Source: Serinicoccus hydrothermalis (GTDB taxonomy: Bacteria > Actinomycetota > Actinomycetes > Actinomycetales > Dermatophilaceae). From it: a DNA stretch of 64,000 bases. The notes beneath the pieces were generated by a model. The model was not told the DNA's origin. It saw only the letters and a program-made list of their open reading frames with translations, and did no database searches. The DNA lies in contig NZ_CP014989.1 of assembly GCF_001685415.1 (NCBI RefSeq), positions 3,286,001-3,350,000 of the forward strand, in the 5' to 3' direction. Of this stretch, positions 25,385 to 34,315 are shown piece by piece. The position numbers and the translations under genes are program-made. The first letter of the stretch is position 1; each line of letters starts with the position of its first letter.

Positions 25385-25390
25385 ACGGTA
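25385..25390 (-). promoter_or_regulatory. -10 element TACCGT for leaderless HisN-like gene
   Basis: On the minus strand TACCGT, six bases (GAGCGG) and the GTG start follow directly. Confidence 0.5.
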
Positions 25391-25405
25391 GCCGCTGGTC
25401 AGCGC

Positions 25406-26434
25406 TCAGCCGTGCTCATCGCCGCCGCGGCTGCGCAGCAGCCGTCGCAGCGACTCCAGGCGCGCGGCCCCCGCCGGGCCGGCGTGGCCCTCGTCCACCC
25501 ACGCGTCGAGAGCGCAGTCCGGTTCGTCGTGGCTGCACCCGCGCGGGCACCCGGCGGTCCCTCCGGCGAGGTCGTCGAAGTGCTCGACGAAGGTGCCCGG
25601 GTCGACGTGTCCCAGCCCGAAGGACCGGACCCCGGGGGTGTCCACGACCCAGCCGCCCCCCGGCAGCTCCAGGGCGATCGCCGAGGTCGAGGTATGCCGA
25701 CCGCGGCCGGTGACAGCGTTGACCTCGCCCGTCGCGCGCAGGGCGTCCGGCACCAGAGCGTTGACGAGCGTGGACTTGCCCACGCCCGAGTGACCCACGA
25801 GGACGCTCGTGCGGTCCTGGAGGAGTGACCGGACGCGGCTCACAGCATCCGGCTCGAGGGCACGAACCTCGCCCGTGCCGGAGCTGCCGGTCACCACCGA
25901 GGGCACGTCGAGCGCGGTGTAGTGGCGCAGGAAGTCGGCCGGGTCCGCCAGGTCGGCCTTGGTGAGGAGCAGCAGCGGATCGAGCCCGGCGTCGTAGGCC
26001 GCGACCAGGCAGCGGTCGACCATGCGCTCGCGGGGCGCCGGATCGGCCAGGGCGGTGACGATGACGAGCTGGTCGGCGTTGGCCACGATGACCCGCTCCA
26101 CCGCGTCCGTGTCGTCGGCGCTCCGGCGGAGCACGGTGCGCCGGTCCTCGACCCGCACGATCCGGGCCAGCGTGTCCGGTCGGCCGGTGGTGTCCCCGAC
26201 CATGCCCACCCGGTCGCCGACGACGATGCGGCTGCGGCCGAGCTCGCGAGCGCGCATGGCGACGACGGTGCAGTCCTGGACGCGGGTGGTGTAGCGCCCC
26301 CGGTCGACGGTGGTGACGACCCCCACGACGGCGTCCTCGTGGGCCGGGCGGTCCTTGGTCCGCGGACGCGACCCCTTGCGGGAGGGGCGCACCCGGACGG
26401 AGGACTCGTCGAGATGGTCGTAGCGCCCGCTCAC
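25406..26434 (-). CDS. rsgA: Ribosome small-subunit GTPase RsgA
   Basis: A 342-residue circularly permuted GTPase that helps 30S maturation. Order: N-terminal OB fold, LTKADL (G4), then GHSGVGKSTLVNAL (G1), and VDTPGVRSFG (G3). A C-terminal zinc knuckle reads CPRGCSH..PDC. The motif order G4-G1-G3 is diagnostic. GTG 26434 overlaps the aroA stop (GTGA), so the two are co-translated. The N-terminal basic stretch (RPSRKGSRPRTKDR) is typical of actinobacterial RsgA. Confidence 0.94.
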   Translation of the reverse strand: MSGRYDHLDESSVRVRPSRKGSRPRTKDRPAHEDAVVGVVTTVDRGRYTTRVQDCTVVAMRARELGRSRIVVGDRVGMVGDTTGRPDTLARIVRVEDRRTVLRRSADDTDAVERVIVANADQLVIVTALADPAPRERMVDRCLVAAYDAGLDPLLLLTKADLADPADFLRHYTALDVPSVVTGSSGTGEVRALEPDAVSRVRSLLQDRTSVLVGHSGVGKSTLVNALVPDALRATGEVNAVTGRGRHTSTSAIALELPGGGWVVDTPGVRSFGLGHVDPGTFVEHFDDLAGGTAGCPRGCSHDEPDCALDAWVDEGHAGPAGAARLESLRRLLRSRGGDEHG

Positions 26435-27816
26435 GGGGACTCCCGGCCGTCCCTGTCCTCGGGTGACGCGGGTGCCCGCGGCCCTGACGGTGTACCGGTG
26501 GCGACCGCCTCCGACCAGACCCGGTCGAAGCCCGGGAAGGTCTTGCCCGCGGTGGCGACGTCCTCGACCTCGACCCCGGGGACGACCGCTCCGAGCACGG
26601 CGGCGAACATCGCCATGCGGTGGTCGTGATAGGTCCGCAGCCGCGTCCCGGTGAGGGGGGCGGGCTCGATCTCCAGGCCGTCGGCCGTCTCCCGGGCGCC
26701 GGCGCCCAGCCGGGCCAGCTCGGTGACCAGCGCCGCGATCCGGTCGGTCTCGTGCCCCCGCAGGTGGGCGACCCCGCGCAGCCGGCTCGGGGTCCGGGCC
26801 AGGGCGCACAGGGCGGCGACGACGGGGGTGAGCTCGCCGACCTCGGACAGGTCGAGGTCCACCCCCTCGAGCCGTCCCGCGGGTGCGCCCCGGACGGCCA
26901 GTCCCTGCGGGGTGAGCTCGGTGCTGGCGCCCATGGCCGCCAGCACGTCCCTCATCCGGGCGCCGGGCTGGGTGGTGCGCTCCGGCCAGTCGGCCACGAC
27001 GACCCGGCCACCGGTGGCGGCCGCGAGGGCGAGGAAAGGGGCCGCGGAGGAGAGGTCGGGCTCCACGGTGACGTCGACCGCCCGGACCTCCCCCGGGTGG
27101 ACCAGCCAGCTGGTCGGGCTGGTGCGCTCTACCTCGACCCCGACCGTGGCCAGGGCGTCGAGCGTCATCTCGACGTGGGGGAGGCTGGGCAGCGTCGTCC
27201 CGGTGTGCTCCAGCCGCAGACCACGCGGGTACGCCGCTCCTGCCAGGAGCAGCGCCGAGACGAACTGTGAGCTGGCCGAGGCGTCGATGCGCACGACGGG
27301 GGGCGCGGCCCCACCGCCGCCCGCGGAGGACGCCGACTCGTCGGACGGGCCGCCCCTGACGACGAAGGGCAGGGTGCCGTGGCCCTCCTCCTTGATCTCG
27401 GCACCGAGCGCCCGCAACCCGTCGAGGACCGGCCCCACCGGGCGGGCACGCGCCGAGTGGTGCCCGTCGAAGCGCACCGGCCCGTCCGCCAGCGCGGCGA
27501 CCGGTGGCACGAAGCGCATCACGGTGCCGGCCTGACCGCAGTCGATGTCCACGCCACCACGGAGCCCGCCACGCGGGGGTCGGACCGTCCACCGGGCGGC
27601 GTCGGTGTCGTCGACCCCGGCGCCCAGGGCGCGCAAGGCCCCGATCATGCTGTCGCTGTCGCGCGAGCGCAGCGGATGGACGATCGTGCTGGGCCCTCCT
27701 GCCAGCAGCGCCAGCACTAGCCACCTGTTGGTGAGGGACTTGCTGCCGGGGACGCGGACCTGCGCGTCGACCGGGCCGGTCGAGGTCGGTGCGGCCCACG
27801 TCGGCACAGCGCTCAT
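26431..27816 (-). CDS. aroA: 3-phosphoshikimate 1-carboxyvinyltransferase (EPSP synthase)
   Basis: A 461-residue enzyme of the shikimate pathway that joins phosphoenolpyruvate to shikimate-3-phosphate. Motifs: VPGSKSLTNRW near the N-terminus, CGQAGTVMRF, PDLSSAAPFLALAA, LRGHETDRI and TYHDHRMAMF. A Gly/Ser insertion (about residues 175-190) lengthens one loop. ATG 27816 is chosen because GAGGAGG lies eight bases upstream. Further upstream on the minus strand, TAGGTT near 27854-27859 may be its -10. It heads the aroA-rsgA pair. Confidence 0.95.
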   Translation of the reverse strand: MSAVPTWAAPTSTGPVDAQVRVPGSKSLTNRWLVLALLAGGPSTIVHPLRSRDSDSMIGALRALGAGVDDTDAARWTVRPPRGGLRGGVDIDCGQAGTVMRFVPPVAALADGPVRFDGHHSARARPVGPVLDGLRALGAEIKEEGHGTLPFVVRGGPSDESASSAGGGGAAPPVVRIDASASSQFVSALLLAGAAYPRGLRLEHTGTTLPSLPHVEMTLDALATVGVEVERTSPTSWLVHPGEVRAVDVTVEPDLSSAAPFLALAAATGGRVVVADWPERTTQPGARMRDVLAAMGASTELTPQGLAVRGAPAGRLEGVDLDLSEVGELTPVVAALCALARTPSRLRGVAHLRGHETDRIAALVTELARLGAGARETADGLEIEPAPLTGTRLRTYHDHRMAMFAAVLGAVVPGVEVEDVATAGKTFPGFDRVWSEAVATGTPSGPRAPASPEDRDGRESP

Positions 27817-28024
27817 CGCGGTCGCCTCCTCGTCTCGGTCTCGGTCCGGGCCCAACCTAGCGCCTCCCCGCGGTCCGGACGGCCCGCGGTGCTACCGTTC
27901 CCACTTCGACCGGTCGGTGGCGGCCCGGCTGCCCCTGGTCGCAGCGGAGGGGGCGCGGCCCGTCCCCGACCGGCCGCCACGACCGTTGCAGACGCTGGCC
28001 GCCGAGGCCGGAGGACCTCCCGAC

Positions 28025-28651
28025 ATGACCCGCCCCCCGGTCTCGCCCCGATGGCCCGTCCTGGGTGCGGCGGGTGTGCTGGTCGCCATCGTCCTCTTCG
28101 TCGTCACCGTGGTCGTCGCCCTGCGGACCACCGGGACGACCTTCGTGTGGACGGTGAACATGTTCAGCGACCTGGGGGACGGTGCGTGCCGTCCTCGGGG
28201 TGGACGGTGGATCTGCTCGCCGGGGTCGGCCGCCTTCAACGTCGGCCTGGCGTCGACCGGGGTGCTGCTCGCGGGCGCCGCGCTGGCGCTGACCCCGCGC
28301 TGGGGCCGCCTGCTCACGGGCAGCGTCGTGGTCATGGGGCTGGGCCTCGTGGTCGCCGCTGTCTTCCCCGCCGGTGACACCGGTGCCGTCCACCTGGCCG
28401 GGGTCGTCATGGCCTTCGTGGTCCCGGCAGCCGGTCTCCTGCTCTCGGCTGTGCGCCCGGAGACACGGTGGCTCGAGAGCGGTCGAGCGGTCCGGGGCAC
28501 GCTGGCCGTGGTGGCGCTCGTGTTCTGCGCGGAGAACCAGGTGCCTCCCGCCCTGGTCCAGGAGGGCACCGGGCAGATCATCATCGTGGGCAGCCTGGTG
28601 CTGACCCTGGTGGTCGAGTCCGTGCGTGTGCTGGCCGTCCGGTCCCCCTGA
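28025..28651 (+). CDS. DUF998 family membrane protein
   Basis: A 208-residue protein with six hydrophobic spans (about 11-33, 73-92, 97-115, 121-140, 158-173, 182-202). Residues CRPRGGRWICSPGSAAFNVG between the first and second spans match DUF998, a family of uncharacterised integral membrane proteins. ATG 28025 has GGAGG about ten bases upstream. It is divergent from aroA across 208 bases, in which I see no convincing operator. The convergent glycosyltransferase ends 15 bases away. Confidence 0.75.
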   Translation: MTRPPVSPRWPVLGAAGVLVAIVLFVVTVVVALRTTGTTFVWTVNMFSDLGDGACRPRGGRWICSPGSAAFNVGLASTGVLLAGAALALTPRWGRLLTGSVVVMGLGLVVAAVFPAGDTGAVHLAGVVMAFVVPAAGLLLSAVRPETRWLESGRAVRGTLAVVALVFCAENQVPPALVQEGTGQIIIVGSLVLTLVVESVRVLAVRSP

Positions 28652-28666
28652 CGCGGGGGGACCCGG

Positions 28667-30109
28667 TCATCCGCCCAGGCGGCGGAACCGTGGCCACAGC
28701 GTCGCCCAGTCGGCGACCGGGTCCACGCAGTGCAGGACGGGCACGTGCTCGAGCCGGGGATGCACCACCGGGCCGGTGTCGAGCTCCGTCGCCGCCCCGC
28801 AGCGGCCGAAGTCCCCCCGTCGGGCGACGGCGTCCTCGCCGACCAGCAGGACCTCGTCCCCCTCGGGCGGCCCCAGGTCCCAGAGCGCGTTGTGCCCCGA
28901 GTGCACCGCGGCCCGGTCGGCCGAGCTCCCGTAGCGGTGCACGGCGCCGGCCAGGGCGTAGGTGTCGGTGACGACGGCCTCGCCGGGTCGGCGCAGGTCG
29001 CTGATCTGCTGAGCGTAGCCGGGCCAGCCGACCTGGTCGCGGATGGTCGGGTTGAGCCGGGACACGGCGGACACCCACGTCTCGGTGGGCGGCAGGACCG
29101 GCAGGCAGAGCAGGCACGCCACCACGCCGTTCGCGGCGACGACCGTCCGGCTCCTCGCGCGGCTCCACCGCTCCGCCACCGCCGGGGTGGCCCACCCCAC
29201 CGCGAGGGCCGGCAGCAAGACGCCCACCGGGTAGTACGGCTGCGAGGGGTTGGCGAAGGTCCACAGGAGGACGAGCACGAAGGTCGGCAGCAGGAAGCGG
29301 GCGGGGCGGTCGGGGCGTCTCCAGGGCGTGAGGAACCCGCTCAGCCAGACGCGTAGCAGCGGTGGCCCGGCGAACAGCGCCAGCGCCGGCAGCAGCACGA
29401 GCCGCACGAGGTCGCCCTGCTCGTCCACGAGGCCGCCGGACACCTCGGCCATCGGCAGCCCGTGGACGAGCTGCAGGAGCACCTGGGGCGCGCCGAGGAG
29501 GACGAAGACCGACGAGCCCAGCAGGGCGTCCCGGGTCCGCAGCAGGGAAGGCCGGGTCAGCAGCAGGCCGACGAGCAGGGCCGCCGCGAGGACGACGACC
29601 AGCAGCTTGTTCCAGCAGGCCAGACCCGCGACCGTGCCGGCCCACAGGAGAGCGTGCGGGTGACCCAGGCAGGCCCGGAGGACGAGGAGGACCACCACCT
29701 GCCAGGCCAGCAGGTCCAGCGTCGCGGTGGTGAACAGGTGGCCCATGATGAGCGGGTAGACGGTGAACGCGTGCGCCCACCCGGCCAGCCGCTGCACCGA
29801 CGTCGGGGCACCGAGGGCTCGCGGGAACAGGGTCGCCACAAAAGCGCCGGCGACGGCCGCCACGACCCCCGGCAGGCGCTGCACCCACAGGTCGTCGCTC
29901 ACCCGGCCCAGCATCCAGGTGAGCCACACCGTCAGCGGCGGCTGGTCGACGTACCACCACCGGGGAGGCAGCATGCCGAAGTAGAGCTCGTCCCAGTGCG
30001 GCCCATAGCGCGGGGCGACGAGGAGCAGCACCAGCGCGACGAGGGCCATCGGGGGCGCGGCGACCCACAGCGGGCCGGGGTCGGAGGCCGCGGGGAGGGC
30101 GGGCCTCAC
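28667..30109 (-). CDS. ArnT/PMT-like membrane glycosyltransferase (GT39/GT83 type)
   Basis: A 480-residue integral membrane protein with about ten spans. An early loop carries HWDELYFGMLPPRWWYVDQPPL; the D-E and D-Q-P-P pattern is typical of dolichol- or polyprenyl-phosphate sugar-dependent transferases that glycosylate lipids or proteins outside the membrane. The C-terminal roughly 130 residues form a soluble domain. GTG 30109 overlaps the stop of the upstream GT1-type gene, so it is the last gene of that operon. Donor and acceptor cannot be read from sequence. Confidence 0.8.
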   Translation of the reverse strand: MRPALPAASDPGPLWVAAPPMALVALVLLLVAPRYGPHWDELYFGMLPPRWWYVDQPPLTVWLTWMLGRVSDDLWVQRLPGVVAAVAGAFVATLFPRALGAPTSVQRLAGWAHAFTVYPLIMGHLFTTATLDLLAWQVVVLLVLRACLGHPHALLWAGTVAGLACWNKLLVVVLAAALLVGLLLTRPSLLRTRDALLGSSVFVLLGAPQVLLQLVHGLPMAEVSGGLVDEQGDLVRLVLLPALALFAGPPLLRVWLSGFLTPWRRPDRPARFLLPTFVLVLLWTFANPSQPYYPVGVLLPALAVGWATPAVAERWSRARSRTVVAANGVVACLLCLPVLPPTETWVSAVSRLNPTIRDQVGWPGYAQQISDLRRPGEAVVTDTYALAGAVHRYGSSADRAAVHSGHNALWDLGPPEGDEVLLVGEDAVARRGDFGRCGAATELDTGPVVHPRLEHVPVLHCVDPVADWATLWPRFRRLGG

Positions 30110-31329
30110 CTGCTCTCCGCGTGGGCCAGCCACTCCTCGACCTGCCGGACGGCGACCCCGCACCCGTCCTGGCCGCGTACACGCGCCGCCAGCTCGCGGG
30201 CCTGCCGGCGGACGGGTGCGTCCAGGGCGGCCTCGACCGCCCGCGCCAGCGCCCCGGTCGTCGCCAGGGCCCGGGGGACCGGGCGGGGTGCCACCCCCAG
30301 CAGGTGCAGACGGCTGCCCCAGTAGAACTGGTCGGCGAAGTGTGGGACGACGACCGACGGGGCACCCGCCCGGACCGCCGCCCCGGTCGTCCCCGCCCCG
30401 CCGTGGTGCACGACCGCGTGCACCCGGCGGAACAGCTCGTCGTGCGGCTCGTCCGTGACGGCCAAAAGGTGCGGCAGGTCCACCGCCGGGGCACCCGGCA
30501 CCTGCACGACCGCCCGCACGCCGAGCCGGGCGCACACCGCGTCCACCCGGCGCAGCAGGGCGCCCGGGTCGCGCTGGTGCATCGACCCAAAGCCGACGTA
30601 GATCCAGTCCCCGCCGTGGTCCAGCGCCTGAGCCACCCGCGGGGTCAGCGGACGGTCGGGCCCGCTCCCCGTCCACCACCCGGTCACCGTGCCGTCCGTC
30701 GGCTCGTCGGCGACGAGCTCGGGGCTGTAGGCGTAGAGCGAGCCGAGCGTGGAGGTCGTCAGGCTCACCGGGTGTCGCGCGACGAGGTGCAGCCGCCCGC
30801 GCCGCCACCCCCCGTCGACACCGCCCAGGTAGGGCTCCACCCTACGCAGGGCACGTCGGGCGAGGACCCGGGCCGGTGCCGGCAACCACCACGAGTACGG
30901 CAGCAGGGGCATGACCCCCCGCAGGTCCGCGTGCTCCGGCCACATGTGGGCCCGCACCACCGGCACGGACCGGTCCAGGGCCTCGTGGACCGCGGCGATG
31001 GCGAAGGTGGACGCCACCAGGACGTCCGCCCGGTCCAGGGCCTCGAGCGAGGGCTGGCGGGCGGAGTCGATGAAGTCGGCGAACAGCTGCCGGTTGCGGC
31101 TGAGCTGCCGCGGGCTCCCACGACGTACGGCTCGGGCGGCCGGCCCGGCGAGCAGCTCCTCGGGGTCGCTCGACACGTCCGCCACCCTCAGCCCGGGGTG
31201 CCCGGCGCCGACCAGCGTCGCGTGCGTGACGAGGGTGACCTCGTGACCGGCGTCGGCGAAGCGCCCCGCGAGGTGGGTGAAGGGCAGCACGTCACCCCGG
31301 CTGCCGATGGCAGCCACCACGACCTTCAC
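30106..31329 (-). CDS. UGT/GT1-like glycosyltransferase
   Basis: A 407-residue GT-B enzyme. The N-terminal GSRGDVLPFTHLAGRF matches the sterol/macrolide/flavonoid glucosyltransferase family. The C-terminal nucleotide-sugar site reads VHHGGAGTTGAAVRAG followed by PHFADQFYWG. It is likely soluble or membrane-peripheral and glycosylates a lipid or small molecule. GTG 31329 starts seven bases after the SRAP stop, and its own stop overlaps the ArnT-like gene. Acceptor unknown. Confidence 0.85.
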   Translation of the reverse strand: MKVVVAAIGSRGDVLPFTHLAGRFADAGHEVTLVTHATLVGAGHPGLRVADVSSDPEELLAGPAARAVRRGSPRQLSRNRQLFADFIDSARQPSLEALDRADVLVASTFAIAAVHEALDRSVPVVRAHMWPEHADLRGVMPLLPYSWWLPAPARVLARRALRRVEPYLGGVDGGWRRGRLHLVARHPVSLTTSTLGSLYAYSPELVADEPTDGTVTGWWTGSGPDRPLTPRVAQALDHGGDWIYVGFGSMHQRDPGALLRRVDAVCARLGVRAVVQVPGAPAVDLPHLLAVTDEPHDELFRRVHAVVHHGGAGTTGAAVRAGAPSVVVPHFADQFYWGSRLHLLGVAPRPVPRALATTGALARAVEAALDAPVRRQARELAARVRGQDGCGVAVRQVEEWLAHAESR

Positions 31330-31336
31330 CGCGGGC

Positions 31337-32212
31337 TCACCCGCCGAGCACCTCTCCGGTGACGGGGTCGACCACACCCACCAGCTCCTCGGTCGGGACC
31401 GGCTCGAGGAGCTGCGGGCCCGAGCTCCGGGAGCTGCCGACCGAGCGGCCGACGGGCCAGGCCTGGAACCGACCGGGGACGTGCGCCGCGTCGATGATGG
31501 ATCTCACCTCGCCCGCCTCGGTCAGTCCGGGGTCCAACCAGTCCTCCCACTGCGCCGGCTCCAGCGCGAGCGGCTGTCGGTCGTGGATGCGGTCCAGGCC
31601 GGGCTCCGCGCTGGTGGTCACGACGGCATACGACACGACCCACCCGAGCGGGTCGTCCTCGCTCGTGGTGGGGTCCCGCCAGAACTCGTAGACACCGGCG
31701 AGGGCCAGCGGCACGTCGTCGGCCCGGGTGACGTAGAAGGGTTGCTTGCGCGGCTTGCCCCTGGCGTCGGTGGCGACCGGGCTGACCTGCCACTCGTACC
31801 ACCCGCTGATCGGCACGAGGCATCGACGTCGCAGTGCCGGCCGGGAGAAGGCGGGCTTGTCCAGCAGCGTCTCCTGCCGGGCGTTGATCCTGCGCGAGCC
31901 GATCGAGGGGTCCTTGGCCCAGGAGGGGACCAGCCCCCAGGTGAGCAGTCGCAGCTGCCGGACAGGAGCCGTCGCCGCTCCCTGGCCGGAGTTCTCGACC
32001 TGCTCGTCCTCACCGGAGCCGCCCCGCGGCCTGCGGGTCAGCACGACGGGCGCCTGCTTGCTGGGGGCCATGTTGAAGTCCGGCTCGCCCGGGGGCGGCT
32101 GCTGCGGGCTCTTGAGCACGCTGCGCGACACCTCGCCGGTCGCGTCGAGGTCGATGTCGTAGGCCTCGACGAGCTCGTCCGGGTGGGCGCTCGCGGCATA
32201 CCTGCCGCACAT
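31337..32212 (-). CDS. SRAP (HMCES/YedK) abasic-site DNA-protein crosslink protein
   Basis: A 291-residue SOS-response-associated-peptidase fold protein. The initiator Met is followed by the catalytic Cys2 (MCGRYA), which forms a stable thiazolidine with abasic sites in single-stranded DNA. Other conserved segments are NMAPSKQAPVV, LTWGLVPSWAKD, INARQETL, GWYEW and the C-terminal RIHDRQP (usually HxRMP). The family protects abasic sites at replication forks. A 20-25-residue insertion (GGSGEDEQVENSGQG region) is not seen in YedK. It follows the aminotransferase by 13 bases in the same operon; Rv3226c sits near aroA and sigH likewise. Confidence 0.93.
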   Translation of the reverse strand: MCGRYAASAHPDELVEAYDIDLDATGEVSRSVLKSPQQPPPGEPDFNMAPSKQAPVVLTRRPRGGSGEDEQVENSGQGAATAPVRQLRLLTWGLVPSWAKDPSIGSRRINARQETLLDKPAFSRPALRRRCLVPISGWYEWQVSPVATDARGKPRKQPFYVTRADDVPLALAGVYEFWRDPTTSEDDPLGWVVSYAVVTTSAEPGLDRIHDRQPLALEPAQWEDWLDPGLTEAGEVRSIIDAAHVPGRFQAWPVGRSVGSSRSSGPQLLEPVPTEELVGVVDPVTGEVLGG

Positions 32213-32225
32213 CAGCGTGCCCCGC

Positions 32226-33470
32226 TCATTGCCGGTAGCCCGCCAGGAAGTTGCCCATGCGCTCCAGCGCGGCCTGCAGGTCGCTGCCCCAGGGCAGCGT
32301 GACCACGCGGAGGTGGTCGGGGGTCGGCCAGTTGAAGCCGGTCCCGTGGACCACGAGGATCTTCTCGCTCTCGAGCAGGTCCAGGCAGAGCTGGACGTCG
32401 TCGTGGATCTCGTGGACCTCCGGGTCGAGCCGGGGGAAGACGTAGAGCGCGCCCCGCGGCCGCACGCAGCTCACCCCGTCCATGGAGTCGAGCATCGAGA
32501 CGGCGATGTCCCGCTGCTCGGCCAGCCGCCCGCCGGGGCGGATGAGCTCCTCGATGCTCTGGTGGCCCGAGACCGCCACCTGGATCGCGTGCTGCGCGGG
32601 GACGTTGGGGCACAGGCGGGTGGAGGCCAGCAGCTCGACGCCCTCGAGGAAGCCGCGGGCGTGCGAGGTCGGTCCGGTGATCGCCACCCACCCCGCGCGG
32701 TAGCCGGCGACCCGGTAGGTCTTGGAGAGACCGTTGAAGGTGAGGCACAGCAGGTCCGGCGCCAGCGCGGCCACGGACACGTGGCGGGCGTCGTCGTAGA
32801 CGATCCGGTCGTAGATCTCGTCCGCGAGCAGGAGCAGCGAGTGCTCCCGGGCGAGCTCGACGATCTGCTCCAGCACCTCGCGCGAGTAGACGGCGCCCGT
32901 GGGGTTGTTGGGGTTGATGATGACGAGGGCCTTGGTCCGGGGTGTGATCTTGGCCCGGATGTCCTCGACCTGGGGGTTCCAGCCGTCCTCCTCGTCGCAG
33001 AGGTAGTGCCGGGGTATGCCCCCCGCCAGGCTGGTCGCCGCCGTCCACAACGGGTAGTCCGGGGCCGGGACGAGGACTTCGTCGCCGGGGTCCAGCAGCG
33101 CGTTGAGCGTCATCATGATGAGCTCGGAGACGCCGTTGCCGAGGTAGACCCGGTCCACGTCGAGGTCGGGGAAGCCGGGCTCGTCCTGGTAGCGCGAGAC
33201 CACCGCGCGGCGGGCGGACAGGATGCCCTTGGACTCGGAGTAGCCCTGTGCCGTGGGCAGCGCCGCGATCATGTCCTGCAGGATGATGTCGGGGGCCTCG
33301 AAGCCGAAGGGCGCAGGGTTGCCGATGTTGAGCTTGAGGATGCGGTGCCCCTCCGCCTCCAGCGCCGCGGCCCGGGCGGCCACCGGGCCCCGGATCTCGT
33401 AGAGGACGTTCTGGAGCTTGGCCGGCTGGGTGAGCGGGCGGAGCCGGGCGGTGCGCGGGGTCGAGGTCAC
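32226..33470 (-). CDS. PLP-dependent aminotransferase (AlaA/AspC type)
   Basis: A 414-residue fold-type I aminotransferase, probably glutamate-pyruvate (alanine) transaminase. Motifs: NIGNPAPFGF, YSESKGILSARRAV, PDYPLW, INPNNPTGAVYSREVL, DEIYDRIVYD and the PLP lysine in NGLSKTYRVAGYRAGW. GTG 33470 is preferred because GGGAG lies about nine bases upstream; GTG 33497 is an in-frame alternative. It heads a four-gene minus-strand operon with SRAP and two glycosyltransferases, and diverges from sigR. Confidence 0.9.
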   Translation of the reverse strand: MTSTPRTARLRPLTQPAKLQNVLYEIRGPVAARAAALEAEGHRILKLNIGNPAPFGFEAPDIILQDMIAALPTAQGYSESKGILSARRAVVSRYQDEPGFPDLDVDRVYLGNGVSELIMMTLNALLDPGDEVLVPAPDYPLWTAATSLAGGIPRHYLCDEEDGWNPQVEDIRAKITPRTKALVIINPNNPTGAVYSREVLEQIVELAREHSLLLLADEIYDRIVYDDARHVSVAALAPDLLCLTFNGLSKTYRVAGYRAGWVAITGPTSHARGFLEGVELLASTRLCPNVPAQHAIQVAVSGHQSIEELIRPGGRLAEQRDIAVSMLDSMDGVSCVRPRGALYVFPRLDPEVHEIHDDVQLCLDLLESEKILVVHGTGFNWPTPDHLRVVTLPWGSDLQAALERMGNFLAGYRQ

Positions 33471-33509
33471 CGTGACATGCTCCCATCCGCGCGGCACGGG
33501 CGACGACGT

Positions 33510-33537
33510 GGGAATGCCCGCCGTGGTCCTGCGCGTT
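33510..33537 (+). promoter_or_regulatory. Sigma-R (SigH)-dependent autoregulatory promoter
   Basis: GGGAAT (33510-33515), 18 bases, then CGTT (33534-33537) matches the sigma-R consensus GGGAAT-N18/19-GTT. Transcription would start near 33544, about 30 bases before GTG 33575. This implies positive autoregulation of sigR during thiol stress. Confidence 0.8.
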
Positions 33538-33574
33538 CACCGCACCGTCCGAGATCGTCGAAGGAGGATCCAGC

Positions 33575-34315
33575 GTGCTCACGACCATCGTCGCCCCCGG
33601 GGAGGGTGTCGGCGCCTTCGCCGTCGGTCAGACCCACGGGCTAGGCTGGCAGGTGATGACTACCGATCAGCCGGCGGTCGACCAGGTCGACGCCGAGGAG
33701 CAGGCCGAGGCCGACGCCAACGTCGACGTCGCCACCGAGGATCCGGCGGACCGCGCCGCGCGCTTCGAGCGGGAGGCCATGCCCCTGCTCGACCAGATGT
33801 ACAGCGCCGCCCTCCGGACGACCCGCAACCCGACGGACGCCGAGGACCTGGTGCAGGAGACCTACGCCAAGGCCTTCGCGGCGTTCCACCAGTACCGCCC
33901 GGGGACCAACCTGCGTGCCTGGATGTACCGCATCCTCACCAACTCCTACATCAACAGCTACCGCAAGAAGCAGCGTCAGCCGCTGGAGTCGGACTCCTCC
34001 GACGTCGAGGACTACCAGCTCGCGCGGGCCGCCTCGCACTCCTCGACCGGCCTGCGGTCCGCGGAGGCCGAGGCGCTGGACCACCTGCCGGACAGCGACG
34101 TGACGCGAGCCCTGGCCAGCATCGGCGAGGACTTCCGGATGGCGGTCTACCTCGCCGACGTGGAGGGCTTCGCCTACAAGGAGATCGCGGAGATCATGGA
34201 CACCCCGATCGGGACGGTGATGTCGCGGCTGCACCGGGGTCGCAAGCAGCTGCGTGAGCTGCTCACCGACTACGCCGTCGAGCGAGGGATCGTCCGGGAA
34301 GGGGAGGGGTCGTGA
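33575..34315 (+). CDS. sigR: Thiol-stress RNA polymerase sigma factor SigR/SigH, long form
   Basis: An ECF sigma factor. Region 2 has LYSAAL-like [19 protein letters not shown] and [10 protein letters not shown]; region 4 has [26 protein letters not shown]. Two starts are credible. GTG 33575 (246 residues) has a perfect AAGGAGG seven bases upstream and follows the sigma-R promoter. ATG 33656 (219 residues) follows a TAGGCT -10-like element. In Streptomyces a longer, unstable sigma-R' is made from the stress-induced promoter, and the same layout is seen here with a 27-residue extension. The stop overlaps the rsrA start. Confidence 0.93.
   Translation: MLTTIVAPGEGVGAFAVGQTHGLGWQVMTTDQPAVDQVDAEEQAEADANVDVATEDPADRAARFEREAMPLLDQMYSAALRTTRNPTDAEDLVQETYAKAFAAFHQYRPGTNLRAWMYRILTNSYINSYRKKQRQPLESDSSDVEDYQLARAASHSSTGLRSAEAEALDHLPDSDVTRALASIGEDFRMAVYLADVEGFAYKEIAEIMDTPIGTVMSRLHRGRKQLRELLTDYAVERGIVREGEGS

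Noticed and set aside
33418-34257. Plus-strand 279-codon frame overlapping sigR
   Set aside because: Arg-rich out-of-frame reading of sigR; the sigma-factor domains are in the other frame.
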